Shown here one piece after another: positions 34,708 through 43,214 of a DNA stretch of 64,000 nt. Made by a program: the position numbers and the translations under genes. This DNA is from Planctomycetota bacterium. Lineage in GTDB: Bacteria > Planctomycetota > Phycisphaerae > Phycisphaerales > SM1A02. Positions within the stretch are counted from its first letter, which is position 1; every line of letters begins with the position of its first letter. The notes under the pieces are model-generated. The model saw only the letters and a program-made list of their open reading frames with translations, was not told the DNA's origin and did no database searches. The stretch covers positions 51,478 through 115,477 of the forward strand of contig JADFKZ010000001.1 in NCBI GenBank assembly GCA_022564665.1, given 5' to 3'.

Positions 34708-37700
34708 CTAGGAGTCCGTCGGAAGCGGGACGGCGATCGTCGACTTGGTCGTGGAAAGCAAGAGCCATCCCTCTATGACAGCCGCTCTTTGCAGACTCGC
34801 CGCCAGCGGCGGAAGCTGGAACGCCTCGCCGAGCAGCTTGCAGTTTTCCGAGAGCGCATAGAGGCGGTAGGTGTGCTGATGGCGACGGCCCGCCTGACCG
34901 GGAACGATCACCCGCTCGCTCTTGAAACGGCTGACCACAAGCAGCCGATCGCCGGTGGCGAAGAGCCACCTGAAATCGTGCTGATCGCTGATCATGTCCG
35001 CGCCCAGCACCGCCCCGGAGGTGTGAAAACGAACGACTCGCCGGCCGTAGAGGGCAAAGATCCGCCCCTTGTCGATCAGCACTTCCTTGGGACCCATACG
35101 ATTGAACTGCCCGTCGGCGGGCAAGTCGAAGGCGTTGCTGATCGACCCGTCAACCATTCGAACCGCCCGCAGGGGGTTGCGGCGCTCCGCCGGCCGCGCC
35201 GTGGGCGTCTCCACGACCAAATGCCCACCCGCAAGCCAGCCTCGTTTCGTCTGCCGCCCCGCCGATGAGACATTCGACCACAGCTTCCGGCCCGAGAGTA
35301 GGTCGATCGACTCGATGGCTTCGTCGGTGCCATAGACGAGAGCCCCCAGCGGACCGATGGTCATCCATTTGACCCCCGAGCCCAGCGGCGCGATCTCCTG
35401 AATCGTCCGACCTGTGACTGGGTCGAGCATGATCAGAGCGGGGACCAGCTCATTCCGATCCCGCGGCTTCAAGAACCCCCCAAGCACCAACCCCACGTCA
35501 TGGATCTGGGCCAGATGAACAATCTCCAGCAGAGGCTGGCGCCGATGCCAGAGAATGGTCTTGCCATCGGTAAGATCCAACGCCAACACCTCGCCCGACC
35601 GCCGCACCATCACCAGCGCCGTGCGGCCAACCAGCGGTATCGTCTCCTTGGGATCGAACCCGGGGCCTTGCTCCAGGCGTACGCCCGCGCGGGGCGGGCG
35701 TGGACGCGGGAGGGCCCCGGCAAGCTCGGCGAAGGTCGGCGAGATCCAGCGCTGCTCGCCGTTTTTCTGAGGATCGAGCATGAGTGCCCTTGGGCCGTCA
35801 CCGGGCGAGGCCACCCACAACAACAACCCGTCGGCGTCGAATCGGAGCACGGACGTCATCCCAACAACGTCAAGGTCCACCGTCCACAACGGCCGAAGCT
35901 GCGCGCCGCTGACGAGGCTGATCCTTGAGCCGTCCTTCAGTAGCACGCGGTCAGACGGTACCGATCGGACCCCCGAGCCCAACGGAAGAAGCGTCCCCGG
36001 CAGACGCTGGGCCTTCGTCCCGATGGGGATGACGGCCGGCCTCTCCGGCCCTCGGGGCCGCTTGAGTGACCGGGTCACGTTTAGCTCACCGTAGGTCTCA
36101 AAAACGAATCGCTCGACGGTCCGGGCGTGCTCGTCCCAACCCCCCTCAATCAAGAGACTTCCCAGCTCCCCGAGCAAGCTCACCGCCCGCTCTTTGCCGG
36201 GTGCCAGACGGTAAAGCGTGGTCAGCGCGGCCGCAGCACGGCGGAGATCACCCTCGGCCGCATACCGACGGGCCGCGATGGCGGCTGCCTCGACGGCGGG
36301 CTCGGCAAAGGGAAACTCCCCTGCCAGCGCCACGAAACGGCCGGGGAGCACCACGGTGTCCTTCTTCAGAAGGTCCAGGCGACGCCGCGCGAAGTCCGCT
36401 TGGGGCTGGTAGACCCCTGCCCCGTGTCGGGCGACGAGGACCGCCAGCCGGTCGGCGGACCAGGAGGCACCCGACCTGACCGACCCCGCCTTATTCCTGG
36501 CCGCGTCCGCCAGGACGGGTGTCGAGAGGATCGTCTGGTACGCCTCGACCGCCCGCGCCAAGGCGCGCCCCGACAGCCAATCACCATAGGCCAGCAGCTG
36601 CTCCACACGCTGTCGGGGATCCGAGGCGACGACGCCGATGAGCGCATGGAGGGCTTCACCCTGCTCGATCGTGGCGGCGAGGTTTCGTCGATCGATCTCC
36701 AAGAGTATCTCAAAGAGCTCCTGCCGCGCGTGGCGAAGCGCCGGGTCGGTGGGCGCGACGTCGAGCGCCCCGATGACCTGCTCGGCCACTCCCAGGGCAA
36801 GAGAAAGATCCCCCACCTGCACGCCCAGCCGCATCAGCGCCAGGGCCGGCCCCGGATTGGCCGGCGCAGCGGCGATCTGCTGCCTCAGCATCTGCTCGGC
36901 GCGGTCAAACGGCATGTAGGCAGCCAGGGTGTCGCTGCCAGCGAGGATCAGCTGGGGACCCGCCGCCAGCGGATTTCCGGCCATGGGAAGCCCTAGATGA
37001 TGCTGCACATCCCCGGTGGCGCCGTCAACTACAAAGAGGCCTTCCGTCGTCGGCACGACCAGTGCTCGCTCGGCCAGCTGGACCCGGCCGCGGATCTCCA
37101 ACCGGTCCGCCTCGTAGGACACCCGCTCCTCACCGGCGGCGTCGGGTGCAGGAAACCGCCACAGGGGTCGGTCAAGCTGATCCAGCCGAAACGCCCGTAT
37201 CTGGCTGCCGATCGCGTAGATGAAATCGCCGTCTGCAAGCAGGTACTTGGGCGCATTCCAGGCGTCGCGACCCGTGGCACTGATCGAGTCAGTCTCATCA
37301 CCCCTCACCCAATCAAGAACCAGGACACGCTCGTGATCGGGGCGAAGGGCGATCACGCCCCGTGATGTGACCACGGCACCACTGATCTCCCACGGGCTCC
37401 GCTCCTGGGGTAGCAAGGGACTCAGGGGAGGGTTGTAGCGTCTCAGCCACCGCGTCTGGCCCGTCGTCGCGTCGATCCGGGCGATCGCCCCGATCGCGGT
37501 GGCAAAGACCACGTCGCCATGGTGGTACACAATCGTCGAGAACGGCCGGGCCACACGCGTGCGAATCCCGCCGCTCGAGGCCACGTGACGCGCCCAGCGG
37601 AGCCGGCCGTCGGTCAGGTCCAGCGCCACCACATACGAGCTCGTCAGCAGTTGCTTGCTAACCTTCCTCGCTGCAACAAAGACCATCTGCTCGCCGATCA

Positions 37701-38910
37701 CAGGCGCCCCGTGAGGCACGAGCCCCTCCAACTCGTCGGGACCCTCGAGACGATCGATGCGAACGGCCCACCGCAGACGGCCCGTTGATGTGTCCAGGCA
37801 GACCACCGTGCGCTCGCTGGCGGTGGTGTCGGCATAGGCGTGTCCGGTGAGTGTGATCAGGAGGGGTTCCCTGACCGCGACGAAGTTGAGATCCGCGACC
37901 TGCCGCAGCACCTTGTCGCTGGCGGCGGGGTCTGGTCGATCCACGTACGGCGGCCACAGCGGCCGGCCAGTAAACCGGTCCACGGCGCGAATCGTACGGC
38001 CGTCGTTGACGTAGACCGCGGATTCCGTCACCGTCGCCGCCGCGGTCAGGAGGGATCCGGAACGCCGCATCTGCTGGACGGGGCGGCCCGCACGCTCATC
38101 GGCAAGAGCCGGATCGCCCAGCCGACGGCTCGACGCTGTCCCCTTGAGCGCCACCGACCAGATGGGCTGCGCCACCAGCTCATTCAGTTCAGCGACCCGC
38201 GCTCGATTCAGCAGCCAGGTGCCGCGACGCGAAGGTGGCGCGGTGCTTTGGGACACAAGGCGATCCAACTGTCCCGACAGCTCCGACGCCACGGTGCCCA
38301 GGTCCTCAAGCTGTGCGCGGGCGAGACTCAGCCGGTGGGTGTCACCGATATAGTGAGCGGCCAGCCCGATCATGAGCCAGCAGTGAGCGGCCCGAGAGCC
38401 GGTCAAATCGGGGTGCCCGGCCGCCTCCGACAGCCGACCGAGGCAGGCGTGGAAACGGGCGGACTCCAGATCCTCCTGGCCGAGGCGAAGAAGCGCCTCC
38501 AACCCCGGCTCGGTCCAGGGCCGCGTCATCGCCACTCGAGCCGGACGTTCCGACTCCAACAGCCGCCGCGCCAGAGGCGTCTCGATCGACCGGTAGCGCT
38601 CAAGCAGCTGTTCGTTGCTCTTGAGCTCCGCGAGCACCCGTTCCCTGACCGCGACGAAATGGTCCGCCGAGCTCTCGTTTACGGGCAGAAGCTTCAGCGC
38701 GTAGTCGTCGAGCAGCTCCTGATAAAGCCGCACCGCCTCGCCCAGGTTGTCCTCGGCTTGTTGCCCGGCGAGACGAAACAGCTCCCACGCCCTCGGCGAG
38801 TCGTCGACGTACACCGGGTTTTCCTGACCGGCCGCGGCCGACACCACGACCAGCGACAACGCCAAGCCGCCGGTCGCCATGATCGTGCGTTGTCTTGGGC
38901 AGTGTCTCAC
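34708..38910 (-). CDS. Large secreted TPR / PQQ-like beta-propeller protein
   Basis: About 1400 residues. From GTG 38910 the n-region RHCPRQR precedes a hydrophobic core (MATGGLALSLVVVSAAAG) and a signal-peptidase-like site. ATG 38880 is an alternative start but lacks positive charges. After an N-terminal helical, TPR-like part (to ~250) comes a PQQ/quinoprotein-type propeller with repeated blades (VYVNDGRTIRAVDRFTGRPL, VVCLDTSTGRLRWAVR, VVALDLTDGRLRWARHV, IARIDATTGQTRWLRRY). A helical middle (~690-930) and a second propeller (VLALDLTDGKTILWHR, ALIMLDPVTGRTIQEIA) follow. The same layout is common in planctomycetes; it is probably a periplasmic scaffold rather than a quinoprotein dehydrogenase. 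I see no active-site Cys pair. Confidence 0.82.
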   Translation of the reverse strand: MRHCPRQRTIMATGGLALSLVVVSAAAGQENPVYVDDSPRAWELFRLAGQQAEDNLGEAVRLYQELLDDYALKLLPVNESSADHFVAVRERVLAELKSNEQLLERYRSIETPLARRLLESERPARVAMTRPWTEPGLEALLRLGQEDLESARFHACLGRLSEAAGHPDLTGSRAAHCWLMIGLAAHYIGDTHRLSLARAQLEDLGTVASELSGQLDRLVSQSTAPPSRRGTWLLNRARVAELNELVAQPIWSVALKGTASSRRLGDPALADERAGRPVQQMRRSGSLLTAAATVTESAVYVNDGRTIRAVDRFTGRPLWPPYVDRPDPAASDKVLRQVADLNFVAVREPLLITLTGHAYADTTASERTVVCLDTSTGRLRWAVRIDRLEGPDELEGLVPHGAPVIGEQMVFVAARKVSKQLLTSSYVVALDLTDGRLRWARHVASSGGIRTRVARPFSTIVYHHGDVVFATAIGAIARIDATTGQTRWLRRYNPPLSPLLPQERSPWEISGAVVTSRGVIALRPDHERVLVLDWVRGDETDSISATGRDAWNAPKYLLADGDFIYAIGSQIRAFRLDQLDRPLWRFPAPDAAGEERVSYEADRLEIRGRVQLAERALVVPTTEGLFVVDGATGDVQHHLGLPMAGNPLAAGPQLILAGSDTLAAYMPFDRAEQMLRQQIAAAPANPGPALALMRLGVQVGDLSLALGVAEQVIGALDVAPTDPALRHARQELFEILLEIDRRNLAATIEQGEALHALIGVVASDPRQRVEQLLAYGDWLSGRALARAVEAYQTILSTPVLADAARNKAGSVRSGASWSADRLAVLVARHGAGVYQPQADFARRRLDLLKKDTVVLPGRFVALAGEFPFAEPAVEAAAIAARRYAAEGDLRRAAAALTTLYRLAPGKERAVSLLGELGSLLIEGGWDEHARTVERFVFETYGELNVTRSLKRPRGPERPAVIPIGTKAQRLPGTLLPLGSGVRSVPSDRVLLKDGSRISLVSGAQLRPLWTVDLDVVGMTSVLRFDADGLLLWVASPGDGPRALMLDPQKNGEQRWISPTFAELAGALPRPRPPRAGVRLEQGPGFDPKETIPLVGRTALVMVRRSGEVLALDLTDGKTILWHRRQPLLEIVHLAQIHDVGLVLGGFLKPRDRNELVPALIMLDPVTGRTIQEIAPLGSGVKWMTIGPLGALVYGTDEAIESIDLLSGRKLWSNVSSAGRQTKRGWLAGGHLVVETPTARPAERRNPLRAVRMVDGSISNAFDLPADGQFNRMGPKEVLIDKGRIFALYGRRVVRFHTSGAVLGADMISDQHDFRWLFATGDRLLVVSRFKSERVIVPGQAGRRHQHTYRLYALSENCKLLGEAFQLPPLAASLQRAAVIEGWLLLSTTKSTIAVPLPTDS

Positions 38911-39075
38911 TCGCTGAGTCTCAGCGCCCCCGAGAAGCGGTTTTGCAACCTCCTCCCGGCACGGGCTGACGGATACGTTATGAAACCGTTTCGAATCATT
39001 CTGTGAGCGACTCTTATCGTATGGTAGGGAGCAGCGACTAAAGCCTGACGCCGCGACGCCCGAAAAGGGTGATCG

Positions 39076-39516
39076 GTGAGCACACGGCGGGCAGGACAAC
39101 TTCGGGAGCCCAACAACCCTCAAATGGCGGCGCGGGCCTGCCGTCGCACGTGGCGGATGGCCTTCGCGCTGGCCGGCATCATTCTGCTCAGCGCGGCCGA
39201 CCTCGCCTTGGCTCTGGGCCACCTGCAGACCCGGGGGCTCTTCGAGGCCAACCCCATCGCGGCGTTCTTGATCGAGGCCACCGGCTCCGCAATGGTCTTA
39301 TCGGCATACAAGATGCTGACGGTCGGCATTTGCGTCGGTTTGCTTTACCGGCTCCGCAAACACGTGGAGGGCGAGGTGGCCGCGTGGTGTGCCATGGTGA
39401 TCCTCGTCATCACCGCGCTGCAGTGGCACGCCTACACCAGGCAGCTCGACGGCGTGGACCCGATCAGCCTCGTCGGTACGGGCCTAGCCAGCGAGCGGCT
39501 GCTCTTCCTCGACTGA
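39076..39516 (+). CDS. Small membrane protein, DUF5658-like
   Basis: A 146-residue protein with three to four hydrophobic helices (IILLSAADLALALGHL, MVLSAYKMLTVGICVGLLYRL, AAWCAMVILVITALQWHAY). The pattern of an Asp in helix 1 followed by FEANPIAAFL resembles the DUF5658 membrane domain, whose function is unknown. GTG 39076 follows AAGGGTGAT; ATG 39124 is a possible shorter start. It is divergent from the PQQ-propeller gene. Confidence 0.65.
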   Translation: MSTRRAGQLREPNNPQMAARACRRTWRMAFALAGIILLSAADLALALGHLQTRGLFEANPIAAFLIEATGSAMVLSAYKMLTVGICVGLLYRLRKHVEGEVAAWCAMVILVITALQWHAYTRQLDGVDPISLVGTGLASERLLFLD

Positions 39517-39531
39517 GCCTCCGGGCGGCGG

Positions 39532-39537
39532 TACAGT
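39532..39537 (+). promoter_or_regulatory. -10-like hexamer (TACAGT) before the lipoprotein gene
   Basis: TACAGT ends 6 bases before ATG 39544, without a Shine-Dalgarno. It is one of several such close spacings in this window. Confidence 0.25.
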
Positions 39538-39543
39538 GGCCCC

Positions 39544-40038
39544 ATGCTTCTTGGGCGGCCCCCACGGGCCGGCGGACTGCTCGTGCTGGCGAGCCTGGTA
39601 GCACTGACCGGCTGCTCGAGCTACCGGTCGCCGCGTATCACGCTGGGGTCGGTGAGCGTTACCGAGGTGACCAACGAGGCTCTGGCGATTCAGATCGACC
39701 TGGAGCTTCAGAACCCAAACACCATCGCCCTGGGACTCGACGAGCTGAGGTACAGTATCACCGTTGACGGCACGCTGGCGTACGTCGGGCGGCGCGCCGC
39801 CGGCAGAACGCTCAGCGGCCTGGAGACCCGGCTTCTGACCCTGCCGGGTGTGATCAATTTCAAGACGATTGGGTGGTCGCCCTCGTCGGGTCCCCGGCAG
39901 GTGAGGTATTCCGTACAGGGGGCCCTGTGGTACAAGACGCCCAGCGAGATTGCCCAGTTGCTCTTTGACACTGGCATGCGGCGTCCGAAGGTCACGTTTG
40001 GGGAAGATGGGCAGATGACGCTGCCCGCCGCCGACTGA
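39544..40038 (+). CDS. LEA/WHy-type lipoprotein
   Basis: A 164-residue protein with a lipoprotein signal peptide (VLASLVALTGCSS, lipobox LTGC, acylated Cys about 24). One LEA14/WHy-like beta-sandwich domain follows: VTNEALAIQIDLELQNPNTI is the characteristic NPN block. Such proteins are desiccation- or stress-linked in plants and of unknown role in bacteria. It is probably anchored in the outer or inner membrane, facing the periplasm. Confidence 0.8.
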   Translation: MLLGRPPRAGGLLVLASLVALTGCSSYRSPRITLGSVSVTEVTNEALAIQIDLELQNPNTIALGLDELRYSITVDGTLAYVGRRAAGRTLSGLETRLLTLPGVINFKTIGWSPSSGPRQVRYSVQGALWYKTPSEIAQLLFDTGMRRPKVTFGEDGQMTLPAAD

Positions 40039-40198
40039 GCAACCCAACTTGCTCAACCCGCACAGGCACCGCCGGCTGCGCAATCGCCGCGGCGCCGGAA
40101 ACCACTGCTGAAACGGAAGTTATGCGTCAACGAGGGCGGGTCGATATGAACATGTCGGCCTGCCCGAAGCCGGCGGCCTTTACCCCTGGGGAGCGCGC

Positions 40199-41254
40199 AT
40201 GCAACTTCACGAAATCCTCCAAATTGCAACCAAGCATGATGCATCAGATATCCACCTGGTCAGCGGGCATCCTCCGATCATGCGGGTTCACACGGTGATG
40301 ACGCCGATGGAGTGCCCAATCCTGGCGCCCAAGTGCGTCAAGGAATATCTCGTCTCGATGATCTCCAAGGAGCAGATGGACCGCTTCGAGACGGAGCAGG
40401 ATCTCGACTTCTCCTATGAGGTCACAGGAATGAACCGGTTCCGCGTCAACGCGCACTTCCAGCGCGGGACGATCGGCATGGCCATGCGCATCATCAAGAA
40501 CAAGGTCCCGCCTCTGGAGGAGCTGAACCTTCCGGAGTTGATCAGCCGGTTGACCTATCTGCCACGCGGTCTCGTCCTGGTCACGGGCGACACGGGATCG
40601 GGCAAATCAACAACGCTGGCCGCCATGGTCCAGGCGATGAACGACCGATATCGCAAGCACATCATCACGCTCGAGGACCCGGTGGAGTACACGTTCCAGT
40701 CCAACAAGTGCCTGCTGGAGCAGCGAGAGCTCGGCTACGACATGCCCACCTTCGCCTCCGGTCTCAAGCATGCGCTGCGTCAGGACCCGGACATCATTCT
40801 GGTCGGCGAGATGCGGGACCTGGACACCACTGCCCTGGCCATCTCCGCCGCCGAGACCGGCCACCTTGTCCTCTCCACGCTCCACACCGTCAATGCATCG
40901 CAGACGGTCGAGCGGATCATCGACATGTATCCATCCGGCCAACAGAATCAGATCCGCTCCATGCTGGCGAACACGCTGCAAGCGGTGATCTCCCAGACGC
41001 TGTTCAGCCGCATGGACCAGCCGGGGATGGTGCCGGCGGTGGAGGTGATGCTGTGCACGCCGGCCATCCGCAACATCATTCGCGAGTCGCGAACCTTCGA
41101 GATCCCCAACGTGATCGACACCAACCGCCAGCTAGGCATGATCAGCCTGGACAACGCGATTGCCCAGCTCTACTTCAACAGCCTCATCAGCCGCGAGGAT
41201 GCGATCGCCCAGGCGGCGTACCCGGACAAGCTGGAACGGCAACTCGCCGCCTAG
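40199..41254 (+). CDS. pilT: Type IV pilus retraction ATPase PilT
   Basis: A 351-residue hexameric secretion ATPase. Walker A is GDTGSGKSTTLAAM, the Asp box ITLEDPVEY, Walker B IILVGEMRDLDT and the His box GHLVLSTLHTVNA, and the chain has the PilT-type C-terminus rather than the longer PilB form. The arginine fingers lie in the N-terminal NRFRVNAHFQRGTIGMAMR. ATG 40199 follows GGGGAG. It starts a five-gene pilus cluster. PilT disassembles pilin to retract the fibre, so twitching or DNA uptake is possible. Confidence 0.93.
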   Translation: MQLHEILQIATKHDASDIHLVSGHPPIMRVHTVMTPMECPILAPKCVKEYLVSMISKEQMDRFETEQDLDFSYEVTGMNRFRVNAHFQRGTIGMAMRIIKNKVPPLEELNLPELISRLTYLPRGLVLVTGDTGSGKSTTLAAMVQAMNDRYRKHIITLEDPVEYTFQSNKCLLEQRELGYDMPTFASGLKHALRQDPDIILVGEMRDLDTTALAISAAETGHLVLSTLHTVNASQTVERIIDMYPSGQQNQIRSMLANTLQAVISQTLFSRMDQPGMVPAVEVMLCTPAIRNIIRESRTFEIPNVIDTNRQLGMISLDNAIAQLYFNSLISREDAIAQAAYPDKLERQLAA

Positions 41255-41275
41255 GACGCGTGAGCACATACCTCA

Positions 41276-42502
41276 ATGCCGCAGTACCGCTACCAAGCGC
41301 GACATCCTTCCGGCCAGATACGCGCCGGAATCCTGGTCGCCGACAGCGCCGCCACCGCCGCCACGATCCTTCGCAAGCAGGGTCATCACCTGCTTCAGCT
41401 TGTTCCGGTGCAGACCGCCAGCGCGCAATGGGGCTCCAAGCTCAAGGCGCTGAACTACTCCAGCGGCCCGACTCAGAAAGATGTCCTGGACTTCACGACC
41501 CAGCTTGCGGTGATGATTCGGGCGGGCATCAGCATTCGAATCGCCTTGGAAGGTATCGCCGATCAGGTCAGAAACCCGAAGTTCAAGAAAATCCTCCTGA
41601 CCATCAAGATGGACGTGGAGTCGGGCAAGCAGTTCTCCGCGGCCATCTCGAGGTACCCGAAGCTGTTCGGGCCACTGTACGTGAACATGGTTCGCGCCTC
41701 GGAGATGTCCGGATCGTTTTCAAAGATGCTGGACCGGGTCGCGTCATACATTGCCCAGCAGATCGAGACCCGCAAGATGGTCATCGGGGCCTGCATCTAT
41801 CCCGGGATCATTGCCACCATGGCCATCGGCGTCACGATCTTCCTGCTGACGTTCGTGCTGCCGAGGTTCGCCGGCGTCTTTAAAGGTAAGGAAGAAGTGT
41901 TGCCCTGGCCAACCAAGTTTCTGATGGGTGCATCCGACTGGATGGTGAACTACTGGTGGATGCTGCTCATTGGCACGGTGGGTAGTATTGTCACCTTCTT
42001 GCTGTTCATCAAGACGGACGTGGGGCGCTTCTGGTGGGACAAGACGAGGCTGACGGTACCGCTGTTCAACCGGATGTTTCGGGCTCTGTACGTCAGCCGC
42101 TCGCTCCAGACGATGGGTGAGCTGCTGAACGCCGGTGTTCCCATGCTCGACACGATCGCGATCACCGGCGATATCAGCGGCAATCTTCTGTACAAGAGGA
42201 TGTGGCGACGGGTCTTCGGAGCGGTCAAGCAGGGCAAGAAGATCCAGGTCCAGTTGGTGAGGTCCAAGCTCTTGCCCACTTCAGTTGTGCAGATGATCTC
42301 CGCCGGCGAGGAATCCGGCCGACTCGGGGAGGTGCTCGAAGAGATCTCGGTGTACTATGCCAAGGCCCTCCGCGACGCGATCAAGGCGGTCACCAGCATG
42401 ATCGAGCCAATCATGATCATCCTCATGGGAACGGTCGTCGGGTTCATCGCCATGGCCATTATTCTGCCGATCTTCAAGATGAGCTCGCTCGTGGGACGGT
42501 GA
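41276..42502 (+). CDS. pilC: Type IV pilus / type II secretion inner-membrane platform protein
   Basis: A 408-residue PilC/GspF family protein with two GspF domains. The first spans about 65-190 and ends in IYPGIIATMAIGVTIFLLTF. The second spans about 270-395 (SRSLQTMGELLNAGVPMLD, MISAGEESGRLGEVLE) and ends in IEPIMIILMGTVVGFIAMAI. It sits in the inner membrane and couples the ATPases to pilin assembly. The gene lies 21 bases after pilT. No PilB/GspE assembly ATPase is in the window. Confidence 0.92.
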   Translation: MPQYRYQARHPSGQIRAGILVADSAATAATILRKQGHHLLQLVPVQTASAQWGSKLKALNYSSGPTQKDVLDFTTQLAVMIRAGISIRIALEGIADQVRNPKFKKILLTIKMDVESGKQFSAAISRYPKLFGPLYVNMVRASEMSGSFSKMLDRVASYIAQQIETRKMVIGACIYPGIIATMAIGVTIFLLTFVLPRFAGVFKGKEEVLPWPTKFLMGASDWMVNYWWMLLIGTVGSIVTFLLFIKTDVGRFWWDKTRLTVPLFNRMFRALYVSRSLQTMGELLNAGVPMLDTIAITGDISGNLLYKRMWRRVFGAVKQGKKIQVQLVRSKLLPTSVVQMISAGEESGRLGEVLEEISVYYAKALRDAIKAVTSMIEPIMIILMGTVVGFIAMAIILPIFKMSSLVGR

Positions 42503-42540
42503 GTCAAGTATCTCGGAGGCGTGTGAAAGGACGCAGCACG

Positions 42541-43134
42541 ATGAATAATGCTGCACCGACGCGATCCGGGGAGGCAACAACCAAGGGGGCATCAGGCGCG
42601 TCAGCGCGCGGGCAGCGCCGCGGCTTTACGCTCATCGAGACCGCCCTGGCCACCATCATCGTCGGGGTCGGCGTGATCGCCATCATGGCGGCACAGCAGT
42701 CGTTCCATCAAAAGAACGCCTGGTCGACGCATGCCACCACCGCCATGGCGCTGGCCAACGAGATCCGTGAAATGACCTGGAACCTGCCCCAGCGCGACCC
42801 GGTCACCGGCGACAAGTTCTGGGGACCGGAGGACAATGAAGCCACCTGGGTCGACTTCGACGATCTCGACGACTTCGACGGTGTCGGCACGGGGTTGATA
42901 TTCTCCGCCGCAATGGCCAACGGACCGATTAATGCCAGACGCGACATCATCGTCAACATGGAGGGGTGGTCCCAGACCATTCGTGTCTTCAACGTCGATC
43001 CATTCGACATCACCACACGTGTCGCCGACGGCACGTCCAACGTCATGGAGGTGGAGGTCACCGTCGAGTTTCAGGGTCCCAACGATCTCACACCGAACCA
43101 GATGACCCGCGTCTCGTGGATCGCCCGCAACTGA
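42541..43134 (+). CDS. Type IV prepilin-like protein (PilV-like)
   Basis: A 197-residue protein with a class III prepilin signal: a basic leader, RRGFTLIETALAT with cleavage after the Gly and Glu at +5, then a hydrophobic helix TIIVGVGVIAIMAA. The length and position between the platform protein and a PilX-like gene fit a minor pilin. The acidic DFDDLDDFDG stretch near residue 105 may bind calcium. Confidence 0.85.
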   Translation: MNNAAPTRSGEATTKGASGASARGQRRGFTLIETALATIIVGVGVIAIMAAQQSFHQKNAWSTHATTAMALANEIREMTWNLPQRDPVTGDKFWGPEDNEATWVDFDDLDDFDGVGTGLIFSAAMANGPINARRDIIVNMEGWSQTIRVFNVDPFDITTRVADGTSNVMEVEVTVEFQGPNDLTPNQMTRVSWIARN

Positions 43135-43214
43135 TCCGCAAGCGAGACCGGGAACACCGGAGGCAGCGGAACATGGAGGCAGCGTTTCGTTCATGGAGGC
43201 ATGGAGCATGATGC

